Counted from the first letter of the stretch, positions 30,358 to 39,710 are shown. The stretch: 64,000 nucleotides of DNA from Allobosea lupini (GCF_900109525.1 NZ_FOAN01000002.1:620001-684000), one strand, 5' to 3'. A program made the numbers and translations. The notes: generated by a model from the sequence alone, not told the origin.

Positions 30358-30723
30358 TCAGGCGTTGCACGCGATCTTGATCTCCTTCGCGCCCGGCCGC
30401 ACGGCGGCCTGGATCACCACGGGCCGTCGAACCCCGGCCTCTCGCCGGCTCACGGCCGCCGACTGCTGCTGGCTGGAGCGATTCTGGAGCACGCTCGACG
30501 GATCGCTCAGCCAGGAGACTGCGAGTGCGCCGTCGATATCGGAGCGGACGAGGCCGATGTCCTTCAGCCCGCGCTCGTCGAGCTCGCTGAGGCGCATCAC
30601 CTCTCGGCGGTGCAGGAACGCGCGCACCAGGTTTTTTGTGCCCGTGACCGAATGAGCGGCAGCACGCGCCGCGCCGCCGGAAACGGCAGACAAGGTCTTC
30701 GTGACGAAGGTCATGACCAGCAT
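30358..30723 (-). CDS. DUF1127 (YjiS-like) domain protein
   Basis: A 121-residue protein. The DUF1127 motif is in the middle (RREVMRLSELDERGLKDIGL, then SDIDGALAVSWLSDP), preceded by an alanine-rich helix and followed by a tail of about 45 residues ending KEIKIACNA. Family members are small arginine-rich proteins, some of which bind RNA or affect phosphate and carbon responses. The start at MLVMTFVTKTL has an ideal GAGGAGGCTGTC ribosome site; a longer frame to 30813 lacks one. Divergent from the LysR gene; has its own terminator. Confidence 0.85.
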   Translation of the reverse strand: MLVMTFVTKTLSAVSGGAARAAAHSVTGTKNLVRAFLHRREVMRLSELDERGLKDIGLVRSDIDGALAVSWLSDPSSVLQNRSSQQQSAAVSRREAGVRRPVVIQAAVRPGAKEIKIACNA

Positions 30724-30886
30724 GACAGCCTCCTCGGGGTTGGACGTGGAAACTCGCCTCCCATCCGAGTCGGCTGACATCGGCGGGAGAATGCCCAAAC
30801 GATAACTCCGCACTGGCCATCAGCCAAACGAATGGTTATGATGCTAAACACAACCGATCTTGATGAACCTCTTGAAGGAGGCCGGC

Positions 30887-31768
30887 ATGGCCCATGTGCT
30901 CGACGCCGATCAGCTCAAGACCTTCGTCGCCATCGCCGATACCGGTTCTTTCACCCGCGCCGCCGAGATCGTGTTCAAGACGCAATCGGCCGTTTCGATG
31001 CAGATGAAGCGGCTGGAGGAGCGGGTCGGCCGCCCGCTCTTCGGCCGCGACGGGCGCCACGCCAAGCTGACCGAGGATGGCGAGCGCCTGCTGGACTATG
31101 CCCGCCGCATCGTCCGGCTCAACCTCGAATGCGTCGCGAGCTTCACCGAGGCCGATCTGAAGGGCCGCATCCGGCTAGGCGTCCCGGATGACTATGCCGA
31201 CCGCTATCTGCCGGAGATCCTGGCGCGCTTCGCCCGCTCCAACCCGCGCACCGAGGTCACCGTTGTCTGCGAGCCGACGCCGATGCTGGCGGAACGGATC
31301 GGCGGCGGCGACATCGACCTTGCGATCATTACCCATGTCGAAGGGCGCGGCCAGGGCGAGATCATCCGGATCGAGCCGCTGCTCTGGGTGACCTCGGCCC
31401 GTCATTGCGTGCATGAGGAAGACCCGCTGCCGCTGGCGCTGGGCCGCCCGACCTGCAACTGGCGCCAGGCGGCTGTCGAGGCGCTGGAGAGCAAGGGCAG
31501 GCGCTTCCGCGTGCTTTATGCCAGCTGGAACTCGACCGCGGTCGGCGCCGCGGTGGTGGCGGGCCTCGCCGTCTCGGTGCTGCCGGAGAGCGCTGTCCGG
31601 CCGGGCATGCGCATCCTGGGCCCAGCCGAGGGCTTCTCAACCCTGCCCTCCTGCAAGATCGGCCTGCTGCGCACGCGGCACGACCCCTCGATCCTGTCGA
31701 ACGCGCTCGCCGAGCACATCATCCAGAGCCTGGACAACCTGCAGAGCTTCAAGGTGGCGGCGGAGTAG
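30887..31768 (+). CDS. LysR family transcriptional regulator
   Basis: A 293-residue regulator: N-terminal winged HTH (LKTFVAIADTGSFTRAAEIV, SAVSMQMKRLEERVGRPLF) and a C-terminal effector domain with IRLGVPDDYADRYLP. The start follows an ideal AAGGAGGCCGGC. LysR proteins usually control a divergent neighbour, here the DUF1127 gene across a 163-base gap, though nothing in the sequence proves that. Confidence 0.93.
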   Translation: MAHVLDADQLKTFVAIADTGSFTRAAEIVFKTQSAVSMQMKRLEERVGRPLFGRDGRHAKLTEDGERLLDYARRIVRLNLECVASFTEADLKGRIRLGVPDDYADRYLPEILARFARSNPRTEVTVVCEPTPMLAERIGGGDIDLAIITHVEGRGQGEIIRIEPLLWVTSARHCVHEEDPLPLALGRPTCNWRQAAVEALESKGRRFRVLYASWNSTAVGAAVVAGLAVSVLPESAVRPGMRILGPAEGFSTLPSCKIGLLRTRHDPSILSNALAEHIIQSLDNLQSFKVAAE

Positions 31769-31775
31769 GCGACGG

Positions 31776-32315
31776 TCAGGGGCGAGCGGCGAGAACAACG
31801 CTCTTGGCGGTGAAGGTCTTGGTCGTGAAGCCCCAGTCATCGGCGAGGCCGAGAATGATCGGCGTGTGGGTATAGGTCGCGAGCACCGCTACGCCCTTGT
31901 CACCGTTCGCCATCATCGCCAATGCCTGGGTATTCATGTCGGCCGGCAGATAGGTCATCGTACCGATGATGTTCTCGATCCGGTTGTTGGCCCGATCGAA
32001 ATTCGCGATGCCGAGCTGGATAGTCGCGAGCTTGGGCGCGATGTTGCCTTGCCGCGCCCGGATGGTCTCCATCGCCGCTGCCGCGCAGCTCGCCGCCCCC
32101 TTGCAGGAGCCGGCAATGGCCTGCGCGACCTCTGCCGCGAACCGGTTGAGGTCACGCTGAATGGTGATCGCCTGGGTGACGTCGACCGCGCCCGAAAGCA
32201 AGGCGAACATGGCGGTGCTGATCAGAGCGAACTCGATCGCGGCGACGCCACGCTGATCGCGGATCAATCCGTGCCGGCGCCGCGATCGCCTGAACAATCC
32301 GAAGGAACGTCTCAT
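31776..32315 (-). CDS. TadE/TadG-like pilus-associated protein
   Basis: A 179-residue protein with an N-terminal TadE-like helix (RGVAAIEFALISTAMFALLSGAVD in parts: GVAAIEFALI, MFALLSGAVD) after a basic stretch (RRSRRRHGLIRDQRG), and a periplasmic part with one Cys pair (GSCKGAASCAA). TadE-type pseudopilins assemble with Flp pili of the Tad system. The start codon overlaps the stop of the upstream TadE gene (TAATG). Last of three coupled genes. Confidence 0.85.
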   Translation of the reverse strand: MRRSFGLFRRSRRRHGLIRDQRGVAAIEFALISTAMFALLSGAVDVTQAITIQRDLNRFAAEVAQAIAGSCKGAASCAAAAMETIRARQGNIAPKLATIQLGIANFDRANNRIENIIGTMTYLPADMNTQALAMMANGDKGVAVLATYTHTPIILGLADDWGFTTKTFTAKSVVLAARP

Positions 32316-32803
32316 TACGGCCTCGTATAGAGTGCGGCTCCGGTGACGTGCAGCGTCGGCAGCCCCGGCACGAAGGTGATCACCTGCGCCTTTGCCCGGA
32401 TCAGCATCATCGTCCCGGAAGTGCCGGCGACAAAGGTCGCGCCAGTGATCGGTTGCGACCCGGCTGCATAATTCGCCAGCGGCTGCGTTTCGAGGAGAAG
32501 ACTGCCGACGCAATTGTCGATCGCGATCAATCGGCCGCAAATCTGGTTCTTCACCTGCGCCCGGTTTCCCGCATAGGTACCGGCAGTCCTGCCGGTGGCC
32601 GCGTCGGATACGGCATCATGGATGTACATCTGCGCCATGAAGGCGAGCGCGAACTGGAGAATGCCCAGCAGCAGGACGACGAACGCCATCCCGATGAAGG
32701 CGAACTCGATCGCCGTCGAGCCTGCGATGTCGCGACGGAATGCGCGCAAGTGCGCCTTGCCGATCAGCGGAGTATCGCCGCCCATATGGTCAGGCACTCT
32801 CAC
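32315..32803 (-). CDS. TadE-like pseudopilin
   Basis: A 162-residue protein with the TadE signature (RDIAGSTAIEFAFIGMAFVV) in its N-terminal helix and a periplasmic part with Cys pair (QICGRLIAIDNCVG). It starts with GTG overlapping the stop of the TadG-like gene and ends on the start of the next TadE gene, so all three are translationally coupled. An internal ATG at 32785 is an alternative start. Confidence 0.85.
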   Translation of the reverse strand: MRVPDHMGGDTPLIGKAHLRAFRRDIAGSTAIEFAFIGMAFVVLLLGILQFALAFMAQMYIHDAVSDAATGRTAGTYAGNRAQVKNQICGRLIAIDNCVGSLLLETQPLANYAAGSQPITGATFVAGTSGTMMLIRAKAQVITFVPGLPTLHVTGAALYTRP

Positions 32804-33888
32804 GGGCAGCTGCCGCTGCAGAAGCGGATGTAGTCGATCAGGCCGCCATAGGTGTCCTCACGGCCTGCTGCCTGGAAGAAGATGCGATAGGTGCCCTTCG
32901 TCGTGACCTTCAGCGGAATCTTCCGCTCGGTCCATTTGTCGGTGTGGACGCAGACGTCGACCTGGTCGGTGGCCTTGTCCACGTCCTTGGAAGGCGTGGA
33001 GTAGGAACCCGACTTCTTCTGGAAAAAGGCCTCGATGCGGTTGGTCTGGCTTTCCCAGGTCGCCGCCTTGAGCTTGTCCCACACCGCCTTCGCGTCGGTG
33101 CTGTAGGCGCACAGCGTCTGGCCGGCATAAGCTGCGTTGCGAACACGCGAAATGTACCAGTAGCTCAATTCGTAGTCGCCGACCTCAAGCGTGAACTCGC
33201 GCCACATGTTCGAATTGGTCTTGCAGCCTGAGGTGTAGCAGTGCGAGTCGAGCTCGGCGAAGAAGTTGCCGAAGCGGATGGTATTGGCCGCGAGCTCCGG
33301 GATGCCGTTGATCTCGATGCCACCCTTGCCGCTCTGGGTCGTCCAGCCGTTCCAGTTGTTCAGCACGGTCCAGCTGTTCGACGCGACATTGTGTCCGGTC
33401 TCGAAGGATTCGACGAACAGAACCGTGCCGGTTGGCGTCGGCGTCCCGGGCGTACCGACCACATAATTGCAGTTCCGTTCGACGCGGAGCGCTACCGTAT
33501 TGTAGCCCAGTATGCCGCCGAAAGCGTTGGCACTTGCGGCCGTCGCGACGGCCGTGATGATGTTGTTGGCGAGCGTAGCGGTCACGTTGACACCCGTCAC
33601 ACCGGGCTGGGACAAGCCGTTGACACTCTCCCGGATCTTGGTGTTCGCGACCGAAGTATAGTCCTTCTTCGGATCAGCCCCCGTCTGCCGCGACTGGAAA
33701 TTGATCTCCAGCGAAGCCGCCCGGCACCCGATCTCGACGGCGCTGGCGATGCGCTGGCGCCGCGCCGCGGCCTGGCTGAGATCGATGCCTCCGCCGACGG
33801 CAAGCGCGATCGCAGGTGCGGCGAGCCCGAACATCAGCGCGCTGACGCCGCGCACATCCGTCAGGAGAGATCGGAACAGGCCGGGCAT
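32800..33888 (-). CDS. TadG-like membrane protein fused to a large ectodomain
   Basis: A 362-residue protein. The N-terminus (MPGLFRSLLTDVRGVSALM) and hydrophobic helix (FGLAAPAIALAVGGGIDLSQAAARR in parts) are TadG-like. A short pilin-like segment follows to about residue 145. From there (GTVLFVESFETGHNVASN) to the end is a cysteine-containing, aromatic-rich region resembling a jelly-roll or carbohydrate-binding fold (DSHCYTSGCKTNSNMWREFT, YELSYWYISR, GTYRIFFQAAGRED, YIRFCSGSC). The ectodomain may form an adhesin or pilus tip. The usual von Willebrand domain of long TadG proteins is not seen. An in-frame ATG at 33903 adds 5 residues. Confidence 0.8.
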   Translation of the reverse strand: MPGLFRSLLTDVRGVSALMFGLAAPAIALAVGGGIDLSQAAARRQRIASAVEIGCRAASLEINFQSRQTGADPKKDYTSVANTKIRESVNGLSQPGVTGVNVTATLANNIITAVATAASANAFGGILGYNTVALRVERNCNYVVGTPGTPTPTGTVLFVESFETGHNVASNSWTVLNNWNGWTTQSGKGGIEINGIPELAANTIRFGNFFAELDSHCYTSGCKTNSNMWREFTLEVGDYELSYWYISRVRNAAYAGQTLCAYSTDAKAVWDKLKAATWESQTNRIEAFFQKKSGSYSTPSKDVDKATDQVDVCVHTDKWTERKIPLKVTTKGTYRIFFQAAGREDTYGGLIDYIRFCSGSCP

Positions 33889-34121
33889 TGGGGGGCCTCG
33901 CAAACGGGACAGGCGAACGACAGGACGGTTGCCTGAACGTTAGGTACGGGGCGATTGAGAAAACCTTTCCGAAACCCGTGAATGTCGCTGGTATCGCTGC
34001 GAAAACCCGCCTGGCAGCGTGACCTTCCGGCGATATGGTAAAATGCGCTTAAAACTGAAAGGAGAGCTGCAGCGCGAGCGAGCAAGACCGATACGCCCTG
34101 GCAGGCGACCGCAGAGCTATC

Positions 34122-34295
34122 CTACTGGAGACCGGGCAGAATGCTGGCGTATTTCGCGTTCAGCAGCGGGCCGATCTGCCGGATCGTCGCGATCGCAGCG
34201 ATCGAGACGAAGAACGCGATGAAGCCGTATTCGAGCGCAGTCGCGCCGCGGCGGTCACGCAGGAATTCGAGGGCCAGGGCGGACAAGCGTTCCAT
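34122..34295 (-). CDS. Flp family type IVb pilin
   Basis: A 57-residue prepilin: short basic leader, then the Flp cleavage motif RRGATALEYGF (Gly-xxxx-Glu-Tyr) and the hydrophobic assembly helix. The start MERLSALALEF is chosen because the Flp leader is short; an in-frame upstream codon at 34346 adds 17 residues. It lies 218 bases upstream of the TadG-like gene on the same strand. No prepilin peptidase, ATPase or secretin gene is in the window. Confidence 0.92.
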   Translation of the reverse strand: MERLSALALEFLRDRRGATALEYGFIAFFVSIAAIATIRQIGPLLNAKYASILPGLQ

Positions 34296-34387
34296 ACCCG
34301 CCAGATTAGCCCAAAACTCCGGATAATTGGTTAATCCGAAGCGCAAAACACGCGATCACCGGCGAATGTCTCGCTCGCCTTCAGCGC

Positions 34388-35773
34388 CTACAGCGCGAGT
34401 TCCGGGAAGACCGGCTCGACCTTTCCGCCCCAGGCCCCCTGCTCACGCACAGCCAGACGCTCGGCGAGCGTGCGGCCGCTCTGGGCAATGGCGATGACCG
34501 GCTCGAGATAGATCGCCTCGTCACGGCCTTTGTCGTCGAGCCGAGCCCGGCGAACGAGACCGGCGCGCGACAGCTCGACTACCTCGCGGGCGAGCTCGCG
34601 CAGCGGACGGTTCGCGATCCTGGTGTTGAGTCCGGCCTTCGGCACAGTGTCGCGCAGTTGCTGACGGTCCTCGGCGCTCCAGCCCTTGACCAGGTCCCAG
34701 GCGGCTGCGAGCGCAGCATCGTCATAGAGCAGGCCGACCCAGAAGGCCGGCAGCGCGTTCAGCATCTCGACCGGGCCGGCATCGGCGCCGCGCATCTCGA
34801 TATAGCGCTTCAGCCGCACCTCCGGGAACAGGGTGCCGAGGTGGTTGACCCAGTCCGACATGGTGGCCCGCTCGCCCGGCAGTTGCGGAAGCTTGCCGGC
34901 GAGCAGGTCACGGAAGGAGGCGCCGGCGACGTCGTGATAGATGTCGCCGCGCTTGACGAAATACAGGGGCACGTCGAGCGCCCAGTCGACATAGGCCTCG
35001 TAGGACATGCCCTCGTCGAAGGCGAAGGGTAGCATGCCGGAGCGGGCATTGTCGGTGTCGCGCCAGATCTCGGAGCGCATCGACTGGAAGCCGTTGAGCT
35101 TGCCGTCGCTGAAAGGCGAGGCGGCAAAGAGCGCCGCAGCCAGCGGCTGCAAGGCGAGGGAGACCCGCAGCTTGCGCACCATGTCGGCCTCGTCGGCGAA
35201 ATCGAGATTCACCTGGACGGTACAGGTGCGAAACATCATGTCGAGGCCGCGCGTGCCGACCTTCGGCATGTAGTTCTTCATGATCTGGTAGCGCCGCTTC
35301 GGCATCATCGGCGTCTGCTCGCGGGTCCAGAGCGGCGAGTGGCCGAGCGGCAGGAAGCCGATGCCGTGCGGCTCGGCGACCGCCTTCACATCCGCGAGGT
35401 GCTGGTCGAGCTCGCTGGCCGTCTCATGCACATTTGCAAGCGGCGCGCCGGAGAGCTCGAACTGGCCACCAGGCTCGAGCGAGATCGCGCCGCCGCCATC
35501 CGGGCCGGCCAGGCCGATGACATGGCCGGCATCCAGGATCGGCTCCCAACCGAGGCGGGCCTGCATGCCCTCCAGCAATTGCCGGATGCCGCCGCTGCGG
35601 CCGGCAGCAGCGCCCTCATAGGGAACGGGGCTGAGATCGTCGCGATAGAACGGGAACTTCTCGTGCTCGGTGCCGAGCCTGAATTCGGAGGCCGGTTTCT
35701 CACCCTGCGCGATCCAGCCGACGAGTTCGGCCTTCGAGCTGATCGGAGTCGAATCGGATACGTCGCGGGCCAT
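34388..35773 (-). CDS. gshA: Glutamate-cysteine ligase (plant/alphaproteobacterial type)
   Basis: First step of glutathione synthesis, ATP-dependent formation of gamma-glutamylcysteine. It has 461 residues with the family blocks FRLGTEHEKFPFY, SLEPGGQFELSGAPL, MPKVGTRGLDMMFRTCTVQVNLD (in parts) and YIEMRGADAGP. The start MARDVSDSTPISSKAEL is chosen; a longer open frame to 35992 is arginine-rich non-coding sequence. Downstream of a YbdK-type gene and of rsmE on the same strand. Confidence 0.97.
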   Translation of the reverse strand: MARDVSDSTPISSKAELVGWIAQGEKPASEFRLGTEHEKFPFYRDDLSPVPYEGAAAGRSGGIRQLLEGMQARLGWEPILDAGHVIGLAGPDGGGAISLEPGGQFELSGAPLANVHETASELDQHLADVKAVAEPHGIGFLPLGHSPLWTREQTPMMPKRRYQIMKNYMPKVGTRGLDMMFRTCTVQVNLDFADEADMVRKLRVSLALQPLAAALFAASPFSDGKLNGFQSMRSEIWRDTDNARSGMLPFAFDEGMSYEAYVDWALDVPLYFVKRGDIYHDVAGASFRDLLAGKLPQLPGERATMSDWVNHLGTLFPEVRLKRYIEMRGADAGPVEMLNALPAFWVGLLYDDAALAAAWDLVKGWSAEDRQQLRDTVPKAGLNTRIANRPLRELAREVVELSRAGLVRRARLDDKGRDEAIYLEPVIAIAQSGRTLAERLAVREQGAWGGKVEPVFPELAL

Positions 35774-35988
35774 GGGCGCTCCGGCATGCGTGCACCGGCG
35801 CGCCGCCTGCCGATCTGGCAGCCGGGCAACGCGCCGGATCAAGTGCGGCACGGGCAGCGGGAGCTGGTGCTCCCGCCGCGCCATGCGCTGAGGAGCGCCA
35901 GCAATAGGCGAGCGGCGTTGATCCGACAACGACCGCAAACGCGTGCGAGCGCACGCCGACCTTGCATCAATGCATGATCGCGAAGCGG

Positions 35989-37173
35989 TCAAGCGGCTCC
36001 GCGCAGCAGATTTGCACCCTTCGGCACGAACCCGTCATCATCCGCATCATCCGTACGCGTCTGCGCGGCGATCCAGTCGGTGACGGCGACGAGTCCGGCG
36101 TTCTGGCCGCCCGTACCGGCGCGGGCCTCCTCGAAGATCGCCAGTTGCATGTCGGCGCTGGTGCCGCCTGCGACGATGCTACGGCAATGGGCGAGGTCGA
36201 GGCCGCAGCCGAGCGCAGCGGCATCCTCATCGAGCAGGGCCAGCACCTCGTCCAGCACCTGTCCGACGGGCAGCATGGCGCGGCGCTTCTCACAGACGAA
36301 GCCGCCATGCAGGCCGTAGCGCTGGGCACGCCAGATGTTCTCGCCAGCGAGGGCGCGCGAGGCGGCAGTGAGGTCGGCGTTGAGCCCGGGCTTGCGGGCG
36401 AGATGGCGTACCAGGCAGCGATAGAGAGCGGTGATGGCAAGCGTGTCGTCGAGCCGCGTGCAGCTGTCGGCAACGCGCAACTCCAGCGTCGGGTGCCGAT
36501 CCGAGGGACGGATCGCCCACCAGACGAAGCTGGAATCGCGCATCGCGCCGGCGGCGACCATGGTATCGACATAGGCGCGATAATCTGCGGCATCGGCAAA
36601 GAGCTCCGGCAGGCCGGTGCGCGGCAGTTCCGCATAGGCACAGAGCCGATAGCCCATCAGCCCGGTCCGTCGCCCCTGCCAGAACGGCGAGGAGGTCGAG
36701 AGCGCGAGCAGCAGAGGCAGGAAAGGCAGCATCCGGACCATGATCGAGATGCGCTGATCCTCGTCCGGCACCTCGACATGGACATGCAAGCCGCAGAGCT
36801 GGTTGCGGCTTCCGAGCATCTGAAGGTCGCGCATGATGCCATCGTAGCGCTTGGCCTCGGTGGCGCGCTGGCGAGCCCAGACGGCGCTCGGATGAGTACC
36901 GCAGGCAAGCAACAGCATATCGTGCTCGCGCGCGATCGCAGCCAACCCCGCGCGCAGCCGCCGCAGCGAATGGCGGGCCTGTGTCATCCTCTCGCAGACC
37001 GGCGTCGCCACCTCGATCTGCGATTGCAGCATCTCGCGCTGCAACTCCTCGGGAAAGGCAGCCTGCGCCGCCTCGATGAAACGCGGTGCGATCTTGCGCA
37101 CGGCGCCGCGGCTTGCGGCATCGGACAGGAAGTACTCTTCCTCGATACCGAAGCGGTAGGCGCTGCTCACCAT
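35989..37173 (-). CDS. YbdK-type carboxylate-amine ligase (GCS2 family)
   Basis: A 394-residue member of the glutamate-cysteine ligase 2 family. It has the opening FGIEEEYFLSD, LCGLHVHVEVPDEDQ and TLELRVADSC blocks typical of YbdK, which has only weak gamma-glutamylcysteine ligase activity. The sequence is about normal length. It lies 215 bases upstream of gshA on the same strand, so two ligases of related chemistry are adjacent. The true substrate is unknown. Confidence 0.93.
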   Translation of the reverse strand: MVSSAYRFGIEEEYFLSDAASRGAVRKIAPRFIEAAQAAFPEELQREMLQSQIEVATPVCERMTQARHSLRRLRAGLAAIAREHDMLLLACGTHPSAVWARQRATEAKRYDGIMRDLQMLGSRNQLCGLHVHVEVPDEDQRISIMVRMLPFLPLLLALSTSSPFWQGRRTGLMGYRLCAYAELPRTGLPELFADAADYRAYVDTMVAAGAMRDSSFVWWAIRPSDRHPTLELRVADSCTRLDDTLAITALYRCLVRHLARKPGLNADLTAASRALAGENIWRAQRYGLHGGFVCEKRRAMLPVGQVLDEVLALLDEDAAALGCGLDLAHCRSIVAGGTSADMQLAIFEEARAGTGGQNAGLVAVTDWIAAQTRTDDADDDGFVPKGANLLRGAA

Positions 37174-37340
37174 GATGTCTCTCCCCCGTGGCGCGCCGCC
37201 CCGGAGCGAAGCAGCGGCGCCAGACTGCCAGTCAATGAGTCGGAACTGCGACCAGCCGCGCAGTTTTCACGCCTAAACGCGGAAGCGGCCGCCGCGTTCC
37301 GAACAGCGGGAGAGGAGCCGACGGCACGCAAGTTGCGGAG

Positions 37341-38081
37341 TTATCTGGCGGACCAGTCGCCCAATGTCGCCTGCACGACGGCGAGCGCCGCGACTGCCGC
37401 CGTATCCGCTCGGAGAATGCGCGGGCCAAGCGACAGGCGCAGCACCCGCTCGCGCTGCAGAATCAGAGCGCGCTCCGATTCGTCGAAGCCGCCTTCCGGG
37501 CCGATCAACAGGGCGATCGGCCCGCGGGGGGCCTTCTGCAAGGCGGCGATCGGACTCTGCGGCTCCTGCGCCTCGTCGCAGAAGACCAGCAGCCGCTCCG
37601 GCTCGAGCCCGGCGAGCGCTGCCGCGAGCGGCTGCTCTGCTCTGATCTCCGGTAGAGCGAGGATACCGCATTGCTCGGCCGCTTCTACCGCATTGGCGGC
37701 GAGCCGGTCGAGATTGAGCCGCGAGACCTGAGTGAAGCGGGTCAGCACCGGCTGAAGTACGCCCGCCCCCATCTCGACCGCCTTCTGGGCCATGTAGTCG
37801 AGCCGCGCATGCTTCAGCGGCGCGAAAAGGTAGAGAAGACCGGGCGCGGGCGGCTGCGGGCGGGTTTGGTTCAGCGCCTCCAGACTGGCCTGTTTGCGTC
37901 CTTCCACCCGGATCGCGCAGAGCCATTCGCCGTCGCGGCCGTTGAAGACGAGGATGGTGTCGCCGCTGCGCAACCGCAGCACGTTCAGCAGATAATTGGC
38001 TTGGTCGCGCGCGAGGTCCAGCACGGCGCCCGGTGCCAACGGCGCCTCGCTGTACAGCCGGTGCTTGGTGAAATCCCGCAT
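37341..38081 (-). CDS. rsmE: 16S rRNA (uracil-1498-N3)-methyltransferase
   Basis: SPOUT-fold methyltransferase of 246 residues acting on helix 44 of 16S rRNA. Blocks: N-terminal PUA-like part (HRLYSEAPL, YLLNVLRLRSGD), the ERCGI-like AAEQCGILALPEI, and the knot LLIGPEGGFDESE with LGPRILRADTAA. The start MRDFTKHRL is preferred over in-frame codons at 38105 and 38144 because RsmE proteins begin here. Confidence 0.95.
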   Translation of the reverse strand: MRDFTKHRLYSEAPLAPGAVLDLARDQANYLLNVLRLRSGDTILVFNGRDGEWLCAIRVEGRKQASLEALNQTRPQPPAPGLLYLFAPLKHARLDYMAQKAVEMGAGVLQPVLTRFTQVSRLNLDRLAANAVEAAEQCGILALPEIRAEQPLAAALAGLEPERLLVFCDEAQEPQSPIAALQKAPRGPIALLIGPEGGFDESERALILQRERVLRLSLGPRILRADTAAVAALAVVQATLGDWSAR

Positions 38082-38253
38082 GCTCTTCGAATCCGATCCC
38101 GTCATAACGGCGCGAAAGTCGCCACAATCCCACGCTATCGGCAAGCAATCTCGGTGAAATGCGAGCCGGCGCTTGTTGGCGCACGGCTCTCACTGTTATG
38201 GAAAGGCCCGCGACGCCGGGACGGGCGTGGGTGACGGGACAAGAGCGGAGCGG

Positions 38254-38727
38254 ATGATGCGGCGATACGCGACCCTGAAGCTGGCAGTGGCGCTGGCTGG
38301 GCTGGCCCTGGCCGAGCCGGCATTCGCGCAGGTGCCCTCGGGCTGCGAGAACATCCAGAAGCTCATGCAGGAGCGCCAGTCGATCGTCGGGCAGCTCAAC
38401 GCGAACGCGAAGGCCAAGCGCAAAATGACGCCCCAGCAGGCCTGCGGCATCCTCGGTCGGCTTGTCGGCAACGGCAATACCTTGATCAAGTTCGCGTCCG
38501 CCAACCAGGACTGGTGCCAGATTCCGGCGAGCTTCGTCGACGGCATGAAGGCCGACAACGAGAAGGCCGGCGCCATCCGCGGCCAGGCCTGCAATGCGGT
38601 GAAGCAGCAGGCGCAGATGCAGCGACGCGCGCAGCAGCAGGCGCAGCAACAGCAGGGCGCCAACCCGTTCGGCGGCGCCGATTCCATCACCGGCGGCCCG
38701 ATGCGCGTGCCGCAGGGCGCGCTCTGA
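38254..38727 (+). CDS. Secreted hypothetical protein with Gln-rich tail
   Basis: A 157-residue protein: signal peptide ending EPAFAQ (about residue 26), a four-cysteine helical domain (SGCENI, QQACGILGRLVG, QDWCQIPASFVD, RGQACNAV), then a Gln-rich stretch (QQQAQQQQG) and a Gly-rich end. I recognise no named family beyond similar hypothetical Rhizobiales proteins. GCGGAGCGG precedes a double ATG. Divergent from rsmE and 15 bases before ubiA. Confidence 0.8.
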   Translation: MMRRYATLKLAVALAGLALAEPAFAQVPSGCENIQKLMQERQSIVGQLNANAKAKRKMTPQQACGILGRLVGNGNTLIKFASANQDWCQIPASFVDGMKADNEKAGAIRGQACNAVKQQAQMQRRAQQQAQQQQGANPFGGADSITGGPMRVPQGAL

Positions 38728-38742
38728 TCCGGCGGTGCCAAT

Positions 38743-39693
38743 ATGGCACCCTCGCCTCCACTCGCTGACGCACCGCTTCCCGACGCCCTGAAAGGACATT
38801 GGGTCGATACGAAGGCGCCTTCGGGACTACGGCCCTATCTCAAGCTCGCCCGGATCGAGCGCCCGGTCGGATGGCAGCTCCTGCTGCTGCCGTGCTGGTG
38901 GGCAGCGGGGCTTGCCGCTGTCGCGGCAGGACTGCCTGTCCCGAACCTCTGGCACTGCCTGCTGTTCCTGATCGGCGCGATCGTGATGCGCGGCGCCGGC
39001 TCCACCTTCAACGACATCGTCGATCGCAAGCTCGACGCGCAGGTGGCGCGCACCCGCGGCCGTCCCCTGCCCTCCGGCCAGGTCAGCCCGAAGCAAGCCG
39101 CCGCCTTCATGGTCGGGCTGTCCCTCGTCGGCCTCGTCATCCTGCTGCAGTTCAACCGCTTCACGGTGATCGCCGGCATCGCCTCGCTGGCGATCGTCGC
39201 GATCTATCCGTTCATGAAGCGGATCACGAACATGCCGCAATTCGTGCTCGGCCTCGCCTTTTCCTGGGGTGGACTCGTCGGCTGGAGCGCGGTGTTCGGC
39301 CAGCTCGATGCGCCGGCCTATCTGATCTACGCCGCTGCGGTGTTCTGGACCATCGGATACGATACGATCTATGCGATGCAGGACATCGAGGACGACGTCA
39401 TCGCCGGGATCAAGTCGAGCGCCCGCTATTTTGGCGCCTTCACCCAGCAGGCGGTCGGGCTCTGCTACGGCATGACGATCGCGCTCGCCGGCGTCGCCGC
39501 CTGGTTCGCGGGGGCGGGGCCGGTCGCCTTCATCGGAGTGGCGCTGTTCGCGCTGCACCTCGGCTGGCAGGTCCACAGCATCGCCGGGGCAGACGGGCCT
39601 GCGGCGTTGAAGCTGTTCCGGTCGAACTGGCATGCCGGCCTGTTGCTGGCGGCCGGCTTCGCACTCGATGCGCTGGTGAAGTTCGCGTTCTAG
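38743..39693 (+). CDS. ubiA: 4-hydroxybenzoate octaprenyltransferase
   Basis: Membrane prenyltransferase of ubiquinone synthesis. It has 316 residues and about nine helices. The two Asp-rich sites are GSTFNDIVDRKLDAQVART and AMQDIEDDVIAGIKSSA. The substrate-binding RPVGWQLLLLPCWW stretch after the N-terminal soluble part is typical. It gives the quinone that ultimately feeds the oxidase pathway encoded at 4-10 kb. Confidence 0.97.
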   Translation: MAPSPPLADAPLPDALKGHWVDTKAPSGLRPYLKLARIERPVGWQLLLLPCWWAAGLAAVAAGLPVPNLWHCLLFLIGAIVMRGAGSTFNDIVDRKLDAQVARTRGRPLPSGQVSPKQAAAFMVGLSLVGLVILLQFNRFTVIAGIASLAIVAIYPFMKRITNMPQFVLGLAFSWGGLVGWSAVFGQLDAPAYLIYAAAVFWTIGYDTIYAMQDIEDDVIAGIKSSARYFGAFTQQAVGLCYGMTIALAGVAAWFAGAGPVAFIGVALFALHLGWQVHSIAGADGPAALKLFRSNWHAGLLLAAGFALDALVKFAF

Positions 39694-39710
39694 CGACCGA
39701 AAATCACTCG

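Noticed and set aside
31776..34295. A complete Tad pilus locus
   Set aside because: Only pilin and pseudopilin genes are present; the machinery genes are not in the window.
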